Source of the DNA: Spirulina sp. SIO3F2
GTDB lineage: Bacteria; Cyanobacteriota; Cyanobacteriia; Cyanobacteriales; Spirulinaceae
Length of the DNA: 40,603 nucleotides
NCBI GenBank assembly: GCA_010672165.1
Contig: JAAHHN010000016.1
Coordinates: 1 to 40,603, forward strand
Reading direction: 5' to 3'
A program made the position numbers and the translations under genes. Below, in pieces: positions 16,675 through 25,231 of the stretch (position 1 is its first letter; the number at the start of each line of letters is the position of its first letter). The notes under the pieces were generated by a model. It did no database searches. It was not told the origin of the DNA and saw only the letters and a program-made list of their open reading frames with translations.

Positions 16675-18048
16675 CTACCACGGATGACTCAACATTGTAA
16701 AACTAGCCCAATAGAAAGGATGGGATAAGTCCTCAGGCGTCAAGCCATGCAGCTCTTCTGTGAGGGGCACTTCACCACTCGGTAATCGCAGGGTGGTGTC
16801 CGTAAATTCTACTTCCCCCCGCAGCATTTGAAGCTGCGCATTGCGTAGGGCTGTGGCTTTAGTGGGCGCAGTGGGGAGTTGTCGATAAAACTCAGTCATT
16901 AAGGCCAAGGTTCCCGCATCACTGACTGACCAGAGACTAGCGATCGCCGACTTCACCCCTGCTTTGAGCGCCATCCCGGCAAAACCTAATTCCGCCTCTG
17001 AGCTGCCCAAGGCAGTTTGGCAGGCACTGAGCACCAGCAAGTCAATGGGAGGCTCATTCCAATGCAACTTATCCATTTTATGGAGGCTGAGGCGCTCACC
17101 CTTAAATTGAATGTAGGACTCACGGGGGTGTCCTGCTGAAAATGAAGCGTGCGTGGCCAGATGAACAATATCAAACGATTCGTCATCCAGTAGCTCATCC
17201 AGGTTATCCACGGTGAACTCTTGATTTAGCAAAGACTCCACCTGCCACTCAAAATTCTGCTCACCCTGTGGTAACTGGTCAACGGCTGCCTGGATACTGG
17301 CAAGTTCTGCGGGCACCGCAGGCAAGGGGCTAAGTTCCCGAAACTCTGAGGCTCCCATTGCCAGAATATCGCGGTTGAGATGGGGTTGGTAATCCGTTTG
17401 AATCAGGTTAAAGGCGGGGATCATGGTCGTGCTATATTTCTCGACCATAAACTGTTCGCCATCATGGAGCGCTGCCATCGGCACACCCCGCAGTCCATCA
17501 CCCAGGCAAAATAGAATTTTATCAACGCCTTTAGCTTGCAGGTAATCCTGCTCGAAAGGGGACACAATCCAATCATAAAGTTGTTGGGCAGGCGCTAGAA
17601 TTTGGTTGGTTTGGGTGTTGTGCAGACCACGCCGAAACCGGCGTACCGTGCGCTTGAGGGTAGATTTGGTTACATCCGTACGATCAAGTACCAAGGTCTC
17701 ACCATCGGGGGTCACCAGCACCAAATGCAAAAAGTCCTCTTCTGGGATCGCCCACAGCACAGCGGCATTCGTACCCGTAGCAGTATTCAGTTCTCTGAGA
17801 GTACGGGCAATATCGTTGGGCGTTTGGGTAACTGTCGCCAGATTTTCCCGGAAGTGGTCTTCAAACTCGGCTTCGAGGCCAAGCTCCATTTGGAGCACCT
17901 TATTCATCTCACTCGGGTCAAGCTTGGTGGGCGTGAGATCTTGAGCCAGCACGCTGCCGTTGCCTAGACTCATGGCGGTAATCAACAGGGTCGCCTGACC
18001 CAGAGCTGCGATCGCATTGCGTAAACGAGAGGGAGAGAAGTGGGGCAT
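16675..18048 (-). CDS. Exported CHAT-domain protease-like protein without TPRs
   Basis: A protein of about 457 residues. A hydrophobic N-terminus ends in SVLAQ-DLT, a likely signal peptide, so the protein acts in the periplasm or outside the cell. The C-terminal CHAT (caspase-like) domain has the catalytic His in IVHLATHASFSAGH near residue 300 and the catalytic Cys in VLSACQTALGSSE near residue 343. The characteristic closing motif HPFYWASFTMLSHPW is present. The N-terminal region before CHAT is short and has no recognisable TPR array, unlike the larger CHAT protein at 29280. The ATG at 18048 has AAGGAA at 9-nt spacing; the ATG at 18054 would leave only 3 nt. Substrate unknown. Confidence 0.88.
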   Translation of the reverse strand: MPHFSPSRLRNAIAALGQATLLITAMSLGNGSVLAQDLTPTKLDPSEMNKVLQMELGLEAEFEDHFRENLATVTQTPNDIARTLRELNTATGTNAAVLWAIPEEDFLHLVLVTPDGETLVLDRTDVTKSTLKRTVRRFRRGLHNTQTNQILAPAQQLYDWIVSPFEQDYLQAKGVDKILFCLGDGLRGVPMAALHDGEQFMVEKYSTTMIPAFNLIQTDYQPHLNRDILAMGASEFRELSPLPAVPAELASIQAAVDQLPQGEQNFEWQVESLLNQEFTVDNLDELLDDESFDIVHLATHASFSAGHPRESYIQFKGERLSLHKMDKLHWNEPPIDLLVLSACQTALGSSEAELGFAGMALKAGVKSAIASLWSVSDAGTLALMTEFYRQLPTAPTKATALRNAQLQMLRGEVEFTDTTLRLPSGEVPLTEELHGLTPEDLSHPFYWASFTMLSHPW

Positions 18049-18375
18049 GATCATAAATTCCTTGCGCAGTTCACAGTTGCAAAACCGTTGCTTGCTTTAG
18101 ATTTCGATTGAAACATTCCGTCGTCAGGATTGGGATAATGGCGATAACACCCGTTCACCCTTATGGTAACAAGAGCCAAGTTAGGCGTTGCTGAAGCCTG
18201 AATATGGTGTTGCTGAATCCTGCCACATTTTGCATGCAATGTCAGACGAGATAACTACACGCGCAGTTCGCAGACATTAAAGATATTTATCAACCGATAA
18301 CAGCCCCTAATCGTAGTTGAGCAAAAGAGCAATATTCAGTAAACTTGATCTGCAAAGTCTTCTCTTGCCCTTTCT
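18049..18375. other. Divergent intergenic region (CHAT / helicase) with a short direct repeat
   Basis: This 327-bp region holds promoters for two divergent genes. Two 17-bp direct repeats, GGCGTTGCTGAAGCCTG at 18184-18200 and GGTGTTGCTGAATCCTG at 18206-18222, match at 15 of 17 positions with a 22-bp period. GGCGTTGCTGAA-type wording is often seen near cyanobacterial insertion-sequence ends, so this may be a scar. It could equally be a regulatory direct repeat. Confidence 0.45.
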
Positions 18376-19998
18376 ATGCAGCTGCGTCCTTATCAAGCTC
18401 AATTTCTCCGTGATGTGCAGCAATGCGTCACCCGGGGCGAAACCAAAATTTTGGGCTGTGCGCCGACGGGCAGCGGCAAAACCATTATGATGGCGCAACT
18501 GTGCAAAGATGCGATCGCGGCTCGGCAGCAAGTCCTCATTGTGGTGCATCTGGATGTGTTGGTGGGGCAGACCTACGATAAGCTGGCTAAATTTGGTTTG
18601 GGCGAAGTGTGTGGCTTTATCAAAGCAGGCTGGACGGAAAACCGCAGCGCTGCGATTCAAATTGCTTCCGTGCAAACTTTAGCCCGTCGCCAATGGTGGC
18701 AGGATTGGCTGGCTGACTGGGTGATTTATGACGAAGCCCACACCACCCTCTTTTCGAGTATCGGTAAAACCATCCGCTATCGCACCCATGCAAACGCGAT
18801 CGCCCTCGCCCTAACCGCAACGCCCTATCGTCTCTCAAAACAAGAAGGCATGGGCGATCATCTAGAGGCGATTGTCTCCTGTCCCACACCCCAGGAATTG
18901 CAGGAGTTAGGTCACCTGGCATCAATGAAATATTACGGTTTGGATGAGGGCGATCGCGTCGATCTCAACGGTATTCGTACAGTGGCAGGAGATTTCAATG
19001 AGGCGGATCTGAAGAATGCCTGTGACACGCCTGTGCTGGTACAGCGCATTGTGGAAGAATGGCAGCGGTTGACGGCGGGGAAGCGATCGATCGCCTTTTG
19101 TGTGGGCGTTGAACATGCTTATCATGTGGCAGCGGCGTTTCGGGATGCAGGGGTTCCGGCGGATACGGTGACGGGCGAGACGCCCCTAGAAGAGCGCCAC
19201 CGCCTCTATTCGGCTCTCGGCAAAGGCGAAATCTTGATGCTCACGAGCGTCAATGTGATTTCCATTGGCTTTGATGAACCTTCTGTGGAAGTGGGCTTGC
19301 TCCTGCGCCCCACCCAATCTTTGGCGCTGCACCACCAACAAATTGGCCGGGTGATGCGCTGCTCTCCCCAAACCCAGAAAACCCACGGCATTATTTTGGA
19401 TCAAGCCGGGAATTGCCTCCGGCTGGGGTTCCCTGAGGATGTGGAGCGCTACGAACTGGTCAGCGGTGGCGGTGGCTTCACGCCGGGGATGGGCGAAATG
19501 CATAAAAAACGGTGCCCCACCTGTAGCACCCTGCTCCGAGCGGTTGTGCCAATTTGTCCCTGTTGTCAGCATTCTTTTGCGCGGGAGCAGGCGCAATATA
19601 TGGGAGATTTGGTGGAGTTGCGCCAACTGGCTGAAGATCAGCAGCGTCGCGCTTATCGTCGGGCGCTGCGATCGGCGTTTCGGTTGGGTCAAACGCCAGA
19701 CCAAGCGTTGGCAGAATGGTGGCGGGCGTTCCCCCATAGCGAACCGGAGCCGGATTGGAGTTTGGGGGCGATTTTTGGCGATCAGGCCACGGAAAACGAT
19801 TTTGATGCCTATTGGCAACATCTGCAACGGCTGCGGCGATCGCATCCTCAACTGACAGAGAGTGGGGCGATCGCACTGATGGAGCAGGAGTTTGGGGAGG
19901 CGGTTTCGTTGTGGTTGTTAGAGGTGCTCAGTCGGCCAGAGTCGGAGGCAGCGGAGCCGCCGAAGCGGCAGTTTCGGAAGTTGAGGGTTTCGCGTTAG
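18376..19998 (+). CDS. SF2 DEAH-box helicase with C-terminal zinc-finger-like motif
   Basis: A 540-residue superfamily 2 helicase. Motif I is CAPTGSGKT (residues 28-36), motif II is VIYDEAHTTLF (DEAH at 119-122), motif III is ALTATPYRLS, and motif VI is HHQQIGRVMRCS. After the second RecA-like domain comes a four-Cys motif, CPTCSTLL...CPCCQHSF, near residues 378-398, which probably binds zinc, and then a basic helical tail. The architecture resembles the XPB/type III restriction helicase group and phage-type helicases. No nuclease or methylase gene is adjacent, so a restriction role is not supported. Function is probably DNA or RNA unwinding in repair. Confidence 0.88.
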   Translation: MQLRPYQAQFLRDVQQCVTRGETKILGCAPTGSGKTIMMAQLCKDAIAARQQVLIVVHLDVLVGQTYDKLAKFGLGEVCGFIKAGWTENRSAAIQIASVQTLARRQWWQDWLADWVIYDEAHTTLFSSIGKTIRYRTHANAIALALTATPYRLSKQEGMGDHLEAIVSCPTPQELQELGHLASMKYYGLDEGDRVDLNGIRTVAGDFNEADLKNACDTPVLVQRIVEEWQRLTAGKRSIAFCVGVEHAYHVAAAFRDAGVPADTVTGETPLEERHRLYSALGKGEILMLTSVNVISIGFDEPSVEVGLLLRPTQSLALHHQQIGRVMRCSPQTQKTHGIILDQAGNCLRLGFPEDVERYELVSGGGGFTPGMGEMHKKRCPTCSTLLRAVVPICPCCQHSFAREQAQYMGDLVELRQLAEDQQRRAYRRALRSAFRLGQTPDQALAEWWRAFPHSEPEPDWSLGAIFGDQATENDFDAYWQHLQRLRRSHPQLTESGAIALMEQEFGEAVSLWLLEVLSRPESEAAEPPKRQFRKLRVSR

Positions 19999-20015
19999 GG
20001 GGGCAATTAAGAAAA

Positions 20016-20576
20016 TCAATCCTCCATATATTTCTGGCACGCATCATCCCATGATTGACTAAGGCTAAAACCTTGAGCATTCCAGAAGTTTATAATCAAC
20101 TCAATGAGGTCTTGATATTTCAAGCCACTCCAATGGCTATGGGGATTCGAAATATATACAGATTTTCTTCTATCATTACTTAAAAATTTCATTATAAACG
20201 TACCTCCACCCCGACTAGAGCCAGTGTAATTATCGAGTCGCCAAAAAAAGCTATTTTCGTTAAGTAGCTCAAAAAAACTGTCATCAGGAGCAATTTTACT
20301 CTTTTTCTCAATAAAATCCGAGTATTGTCTATCGACAATCTTTGAATCAATTATTTCTGAGAAATGCATTATCTCGCCCCAGTAATGATACGAGTCGTCT
20401 GACCGAGAAAACCACCATCTTCCTTGTGGACCACTGCCACGGCGATGCGGGACTATTTCAAAAACGAATACCCATTTAAACTGTGGTTCTTCCTCCAATT
20501 TTTTGAGCATTGCCAGCGAAATTTTATCCCAGAAAATATTACGTAAAGTGGATTTGAATCGATTGAATATGGACAT
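20016..20576 (-). CDS. Hypothetical protein, AT-rich orphan
   Basis: A 186-residue soluble protein I do not recognise. It is rich in Phe, Trp, Tyr and charged residues, with GPQGRWWFSRSDDSYHYWGE near residues 50-70 and SSRGGGTFIMKF around residue 125. The codons are clearly more AT-rich than in the helicase and hemF genes, which suggests lateral acquisition. The ATG at 20576 is used. It converges tail to tail with the helicase. The 520 bp upstream contains dispersed repeats and no clear gene. It could be an immunity-type or mobile-element cargo protein, but nothing in the sequence proves that. Confidence 0.65.
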   Translation of the reverse strand: MSIFNRFKSTLRNIFWDKISLAMLKKLEEEPQFKWVFVFEIVPHRRGSGPQGRWWFSRSDDSYHYWGEIMHFSEIIDSKIVDRQYSDFIEKKSKIAPDDSFFELLNENSFFWRLDNYTGSSRGGGTFIMKFLSNDRRKSVYISNPHSHWSGLKYQDLIELIINFWNAQGFSLSQSWDDACQKYMED

Positions 20577-20750
20577 CAAATCTAAAACTCCATACGGCTT
20601 ACTGAGTACAGGACAAAAAATCAGAAATCCTCTGAAACCTCTGATGATTTCGTAGATTGGATAGAGTCATAGCGTAGCTTGCTTCTCGTTTGCCTGCGGC
20701 ATTCCCGGAGGGTAGAGTAACCCCACATATTCCCTGTAATCCTTGCTGGT

Positions 20751-20783
20751 TTTGGGTTTCCTGTGTCTACCCAACCTACAAAC
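20751..20783. repeat. Dispersed repeat, copy A
   Basis: The TTTGGGTTTCCTG half and the ACCCAACCTACAAAC half match, in opposite orientation, the sequence at 22211-22244. It is internally semi-palindromic (GGGTT...AACCT). Similar wording is common in cyanobacterial intergenic DNA, from memory. Confidence 0.65.
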
Positions 20784-21019
20784 CTGAGTTCGGGATAAGA
20801 AATAGCTGTAAGTACTGATCTTTTGTTCATATCCAGCTCTGACAATTCTCAATAAGTCCGACAATTGCGAAATACTTAGGCTATTGTCAACAGTACAATC
20901 TATTGGCATAGATGAAAACTGTGCGATGTCCTGAAAGTCTAAGTGGGTATTGATTATAGGTTTTCGCTTAACCTGAACTTAGGTTACAATCTATGACTTT
21001 CGTCCCGTACTGGGGAAAA

Positions 21020-21041
21020 GAGCTAACCCAAAGATTAGCTC
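21020..21041 (-). terminator. Rho-independent-type terminator of hemF
   Basis: On the minus strand GAGCTAA, an 8-nt loop and TTAGCTC form a perfect 7-bp stem, followed at once by TTTTCCCC. It lies 56 bp past the hemF stop, which suits the end of the acsF-hemF transcript. Confidence 0.7.
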
Positions 21042-21096
21042 CTGAAAGACCAGATTTAAACCGAAATAAACGGTTGAATGCTTAAACTAACTTCAA

Positions 21097-22152
21097 CTAA
21101 ACTAATGCCGCCCAATCTTGCGGACGTAAAAACGTTTCAGTCAGTTCAGCTTCAGGGGTTCCTGGCTCCGGGGTGTATTGATATTCCCAACGAGTCAAGG
21201 GCGGCAAAGACATCAGAATTGATTCAGTACGACCGTTGGTTTGTAAGCCAAAAACTGTACCGCGATCGTAGAGCAAATTAAACTCCACGTAACGCCCCCG
21301 CCGATAGAGCTGAAACTCCCGTTGGCGATCGCCATAATTCAACTTTTGCCGTGCTTTAACAATCGGTAAATACGCAGGTAAAAACGCCTCACCGCAGCTC
21401 TGAGTAAACGCTCGGAGTTCTGACCAACTGCGTGACACTTCACCGACCTGGCGACTATAGTCTGCTGCTGCACCCTCTGAGTTTTGGCCTTGGTAGAGCA
21501 GTCCCTGAGCACTTTGATAATCAAAAAAGATGCCACCAATACCACGCGCTTCCTGGCGGTGCTTGAGATAGAAATATTCATCACACCAGCGTTTAAATGT
21601 GGGGTAATAGTCTTTGTTGTGGCGATCGCAAGCCTGTTTCAGCGTTGTGTGGAAGTGGCTCGCATCTTCCTTAAAAGCATAATAGGGCGTTAAATCTGCA
21701 CCACCCGCAAACCACCAAATTGGCCCCGCTTCAAAATAGCGGTAATTGAGATGAACTGTGGGCACATATGGACTACGGGGATGCAACACCATTGATGTGC
21801 CAGTGGCATAGAACTCATGCCCCTTGGCTTTGGGCATTTGGGTCACAATTGCAGGTGGTAAACTTTTACCCCACACCTCAGAAAAATTCACGCCACCCTG
21901 CTCAAAAACTCGCCCATTCCGAATCACTCGAGACTGACCGCCTCCACCACCGGGCCGCTGCCAATTATCATGTTGAAATTTGGCTTCACCATCGATTTCT
22001 TCCAAGCCTTGGCAGATCTGATCTTGGAGCTCTTGCACCAATTGCTTAGCCAGTTGACGTGAATTTTCCGGAGGAACAGCACGGCGTCTTGCACAATTAT
22101 CGCAATCGGAGCAGGGGACTTTTTTAACAGGAGTCGCAAGTTGAATGGTCAT
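21097..22152 (-). CDS. hemF: Oxygen-dependent coproporphyrinogen III oxidase HemF
   Basis: HemF oxidatively decarboxylates coproporphyrinogen III to protoporphyrinogen IX using O2, and supplies both haem and chlorophyll. The 351-residue length fits. Characteristic segments are [45 protein letters not shown] and [18 protein letters not shown]. The N-terminus carries CSDCDNC, an extra Cys cluster ahead of the catalytic domain. It lies 127 bp downstream of acsF on the same strand and is followed by a terminator, so the two are probably co-transcribed, with a repeat between them. Confidence 0.96.
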   Translation of the reverse strand: MTIQLATPVKKVPCSDCDNCARRRAVPPENSRQLAKQLVQELQDQICQGLEEIDGEAKFQHDNWQRPGGGGGQSRVIRNGRVFEQGGVNFSEVWGKSLPPAIVTQMPKAKGHEFYATGTSMVLHPRSPYVPTVHLNYRYFEAGPIWWFAGGADLTPYYAFKEDASHFHTTLKQACDRHNKDYYPTFKRWCDEYFYLKHRQEARGIGGIFFDYQSAQGLLYQGQNSEGAAADYSRQVGEVSRSWSELRAFTQSCGEAFLPAYLPIVKARQKLNYGDRQREFQLYRRGRYVEFNLLYDRGTVFGLQTNGRTESILMSLPPLTRWEYQYTPEPGTPEAELTETFLRPQDWAALV

Positions 22153-22210
22153 AGGATCAAAGAGATGAAGAGGTAAGAGTTCAGATTGAGATTATTTGGA
22201 ATCAGTAATA

Positions 22211-22244
22211 GTTTGTAGGTTGAGTTGACTCAGGAAACCCAACA
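22211..22244. repeat. Dispersed repeat, copy B (inverted relative to copy A)
   Basis: GTTTGTAGGTTGAG...CTCAGGAAACCCAACA is the reverse complement, with a few changes, of 20751-20783. It sits in the hemF-acsF intergenic space. Confidence 0.65.
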
Positions 22245-22279
22245 TCAGTGATAAATCTCGCCTTACGATAATTTGCGTC

Positions 22280-23359
22280 TTAAGCAACACTACCGCGTAA
22301 AGCTTCAGCATCAATTGGCTTGAGCAAAAAGAGGCGAACCAAATGACCAATAATCCCTAAAATTAACGGGAGCTTGCGCATAAACTTCAGAGCTTGAGGT
22401 TGATGACTCTGATCGATCGCCTTGATTTGTAAATTGAGCTCTGAGCAGCGATGTAAACGAGAGAAAAACTCTGGATGATTCACATCAAATGCAGAAGGGA
22501 AAGCTCGGAGCGCTGTAGCATTCGTTTCCCTCAGCACCTGAGCATCAAACTCAGTGGGGTCTAGCCCCAGCATTTCGTAAAAACGACTCCGCTCATGCAC
22601 AGTCATCGTGTGAGTGGCAAAGACTGTGAGCAAGAAAAAGCGTGACCAGAGTTTAGACTGCCAGGTATTCCAAAGCTTAGTCTGAGATCGAATTAAAGCC
22701 TTGAAAATATCACCATGCCGATTTTCATCCTGACACCAGTTTTCAAACATCTGGAAGATGGGATAAAACTGATGCTCAGGGTGTTGTTCGAGATGGCGGT
22801 AGATCAAGATGTAGCGCCAATAGCCGATTTTCTCAGAGAGGTAGACGGTGTAAAGTACCCATTCAATCGGGAAAAATGTGTAAGTTCGTTTTTTCGTTAA
22901 TTTAGCCAGATCAAGGGAAATATTAAAGTCTGCCATCGACTTGTTTAAGAAGCCAGCATGACGAGCTTCATCGCGGGCCATTAAACTAAAAATTTCTGCG
23001 AGTAAGGGGCTTTTAGCTTTGAGCCGACGAGAAAGTTCTTTGAAGAGCAAGAAACCCGAATATTCTGAAACACACGATCGCTCTAGATATTTAATAAAGG
23101 CTTGGCGATCTTCCCCCTGGATATGTTCCCAACTTTGAGCAAAGTCAGGATTGCGCACAAAATGATGACGGTTGTAATCTGCCTTCATCTCCGCCAACAT
23201 TGCCTGTAGCTCTTCGTCCTGGCTAGACAGATCTAAATTGGCAGTTTTTTCAAAATCTGTAGTGTAGAACCGAGGGGTCAGAACACTCTCTTCAACAACA
23301 GCTTTTTTGGTGCTGCCTTCTAAAGCGGCAGGCACAGGTCTTGTTAAAGTGCTAACCAT
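22280..23359 (-). CDS. acsF: Aerobic Mg-protoporphyrin IX monomethyl ester cyclase AcsF (ChlA)
   Basis: AcsF is the di-iron, O2-dependent enzyme that forms the fifth ring of chlorophyll. The 359-residue length fits the family. The ferritin-like iron ligands are visible in ECSG-type and E-x-x-H contexts: SEYSGFLLFKEL, LMARDEARHAGFLNK and WCQDENRHGDIFKAL. The start at 23359 has GGGAG 6 nt upstream. It is divergent from an HxlR regulator and has a candidate promoter with an embedded palindrome. Many cyanobacteria carry two AcsF paralogues for oxic and micro-oxic conditions; which one this is cannot be told from sequence alone. Confidence 0.96.
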   Translation of the reverse strand: MVSTLTRPVPAALEGSTKKAVVEESVLTPRFYTTDFEKTANLDLSSQDEELQAMLAEMKADYNRHHFVRNPDFAQSWEHIQGEDRQAFIKYLERSCVSEYSGFLLFKELSRRLKAKSPLLAEIFSLMARDEARHAGFLNKSMADFNISLDLAKLTKKRTYTFFPIEWVLYTVYLSEKIGYWRYILIYRHLEQHPEHQFYPIFQMFENWCQDENRHGDIFKALIRSQTKLWNTWQSKLWSRFFLLTVFATHTMTVHERSRFYEMLGLDPTEFDAQVLRETNATALRAFPSAFDVNHPEFFSRLHRCSELNLQIKAIDQSHQPQALKFMRKLPLILGIIGHLVRLFLLKPIDAEALRGSVA

Positions 23360-23530
23360 TCAATACTCCCAATCGTTAAAAGTGGTCTAATTATCAATAG
23401 ATTCTTGTTTCTTTGATCGATTCAAGAATAGGTAATTCGGCAATCACTCAGAATCTATAAATTGGTGCTCTTTTTTACTCATCAAAGCCTAATTCCTTTC
23501 TAGAAATGGAACAAGTTGTTTCAAGTGAGA

Positions 23531-23559
23531 ACTATAGTTACCTCAGGTAAAAACTTAAG
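23531..23559 (-). promoter_or_regulatory. Candidate acsF promoter with perfect palindromic operator in its spacer
   Basis: On the minus strand CTTAAG (23559-23554) and TATAGT (23536-23531) are 17 nt apart, like weak -35 and strong -10 boxes. The spacer contains TTACCTCAGGTAA (23538-23550), a perfect 6+1+6 palindrome. The neighbouring HxlR protein is the obvious candidate to bind it. Promoter and binding are inference. Confidence 0.45.
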
Positions 23560-23681
23560 GTGACGTAAAGTAAAAAAAAGGTTGAGATCTGGCTTCTAGC
23601 GATCGCTGTTAAAATCATAAGAATCGTAAAGCGGTGGTAACACTTGCCTGTTCTCACTCCGTCCCACCTCATCAAGACTGT

Positions 23682-24047
23682 ATGAGCAACTCCACCCCCT
23701 GCCTCGATACACCCTGCCCCATTCAGTTTGTGCTGGATATTTTGGGGAGTAAATGGTCAATTTTGATTCTCCGGGAGTTGTTTTTGGGCGATCGTCGTAC
23801 CCATGAGCTCCTCAGTGCCCTACCCGGCATTAGCACCAAAACCCTCACGATCCGCCTGCGGGAACTCGAACAGCACCAGTTGGTGGTGCGCCATGTCTAT
23901 GCCGAAGTGCCGCCGCGGGTGGTTTATGGACTGACGACCAAAGGCCGCGAACTTCAACCTGTGATGGCCGCCATGCATCAAGTAGGGCAACAATGGCTGG
24001 CGCAAGCGGATTGTGCTTGTCCGTTGGTGGAGAACGACAGCCCCTAG
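23682..24047 (+). CDS. HxlR-family winged-helix transcriptional regulator
   Basis: HxlR proteins are dimeric winged-helix regulators, several of which sense redox or electrophile stress through an N-terminal Cys. The 121-residue product has CLDTPCPIQFVLDILGSKWS with Cys at residues 7 and 12, the recognition segment RRTHELLSALPGISTKTLT, the wing VPPRVVYGLTTKGREL, and a Cys-containing tail ADCACPL. The ATG at 23682 matches the usual start just before this core; an in-frame GTG at 23634 is the alternative. It lies between divergent acsF and downstream desC, with 82 bp to desC. Regulation of both neighbours is plausible but inferred. Confidence 0.9.
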   Translation: MSNSTPCLDTPCPIQFVLDILGSKWSILILRELFLGDRRTHELLSALPGISTKTLTIRLRELEQHQLVVRHVYAEVPPRVVYGLTTKGRELQPVMAAMHQVGQQWLAQADCACPLVENDSP

Positions 24048-24129
24048 CGAGCAACTCAGATGAGAACTCGGCTTTCCGGGGTGATTTGCTTATAGAATCT
24101 TAAAGTATTGTTAAGCTTGAATTTCATTT

Positions 24130-25008
24130 ATGACGCTTCAGCTCCGTTCAGCGCCAGTGCCTGTCACTAAAGCTGCTGACACCACTTCAACCGATACGGC
24201 TACCCTGTCGTGGGGTCGAGTCGTTTTTTTTGCGACTTTCCACCTGCTGGCACTGCTGGCCCCTTTTTGTTTTTCTTGGTCAGCATTAGGAGTTGCCTTG
24301 GTGTTGCACTGGCTGTGCGGCAGCATTGGCATTTGCTTGGCCTATCATCGTTTGCTGGCTCATCGTAGCCTGCAAGTCCCCCGCTGGCTTGAGTATGTGT
24401 TGGTCACAATTGGTGCATTGGCACTCCAGGGCGGCCCTATTTTTTGGGCTGCGGGACATCGTCGCCACCATGCCCATGCTGAAGATCCGATTCAAGATCC
24501 CCATGCTTCGACGCGGGGGTTTTGGTGGAGTCATATGTTCTGGCTGTTTTATCGTCAGCCTGCCTTCTTTGACCGCGATCGCTATCGCAAGTCTGCCAAA
24601 GACCTCGACCGTGACCCCTACTACCGCTGGCTCGATCGCTACTTCATCTGGCCCCAGGTGTTGCTGGGGGTAGCATTATGGGCGATCGGAGGATGGTCGT
24701 TTGTGCTCTATGGCATTGTGGTGCGCTCGGTGGTGCTCTGGCATTGCACCTGGTTTGTGAACTCCGCCACCCACTTTTGGGGCTATTGCAACTTTGAATC
24801 GGATGATGATGCCCGTAACCTCTGGTGGGTCGGCATCCTCGCCTATGGTGAAGGCTGGCATAACAATCACCATGTTTTTCCCCATGTTGCCCCTGCAGGG
24901 TTGCGCTGGTGGGAAATTGATATGACCTGGTGGGCAATTCGTGGGTTAGAAATTTTGGGTTTAACACGGAAGGTTGTGCGACCCCCGTTGGGGAACCAGA
25001 AAGCTTAA
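24130..25008 (+). CDS. desC: Acyl-lipid delta-9 fatty acid desaturase (DesC type)
   Basis: A 292-residue integral membrane di-iron desaturase. The three histidine boxes are intact: HRLLAHRS (HX4H, residues 73-78), HRRHH (110-114) and HNNHH (244-248). Hydrophobic segments lie near residues 32-70 and 172-205. Together with its length and the AYHRLLAHRSL context, this places it with cyanobacterial delta-9 acyl-lipid desaturases, which introduce the first double bond into membrane lipids using O2 and ferredoxin. Regiospecificity and exact paralogue (desC1 or desC2) are not certain. It follows the HxlR gene at 82 bp on the same strand and ends before a hairpin. Confidence 0.9.
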   Translation: MTLQLRSAPVPVTKAADTTSTDTATLSWGRVVFFATFHLLALLAPFCFSWSALGVALVLHWLCGSIGICLAYHRLLAHRSLQVPRWLEYVLVTIGALALQGGPIFWAAGHRRHHAHAEDPIQDPHASTRGFWWSHMFWLFYRQPAFFDRDRYRKSAKDLDRDPYYRWLDRYFIWPQVLLGVALWAIGGWSFVLYGIVVRSVVLWHCTWFVNSATHFWGYCNFESDDDARNLWWVGILAYGEGWHNNHHVFPHVAPAGLRWWEIDMTWWAIRGLEILGLTRKVVRPPLGNQKA

Positions 25009-25032
25009 GAATGTGCTTTTAAAAAGTCTCGT

Positions 25033-25056
25033 GGGCAACCCCTTTAGCGGTTGCCC
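25033..25056 (+). terminator. 8-bp hairpin after desC
   Basis: GGGCAACC (25033-25040) and GGTTGCCC (25049-25056) pair perfectly around the loop CCTTTAGC, 24 bp after the desC stop. The stem is GC-rich but no T-run follows, so efficiency is uncertain. Confidence 0.6.
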
Positions 25057-25231
25057 CAAACCCAGTCAGAGTTAGCACAGCTTGAGCTCTCTTTAATTCG
25101 TTTGGCTAGGGGCTGTTATCCAAGCGTTGTATCCCTAATAAATGCGTAATGTATGTAAAATATAAAGGTTGACTCATGACAATATCTTCATAAACTAAGT
25201 TATGCTGAACTAAGGTGAATAGTTATGAAAA

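Larger units (their letters stand above)
20577..21096. other. 520-bp gene-poor interval with a dispersed repeat and the hemF terminator
   Basis: Two short minus-strand frames (20621-20845 and 20667-20909) overlap each other and a repeat-like sequence and have no coding character. The supported contents are the repeat at 20751-20783 and the terminator hairpin at 21020-21041. Confidence 0.55.

Noticed and set aside
20621-20909. Two overlapping small minus-strand open frames
   Set aside because: They overlap each other and the dispersed repeat at 20751-20783, and show no domain, ribosome-binding site or coding bias.
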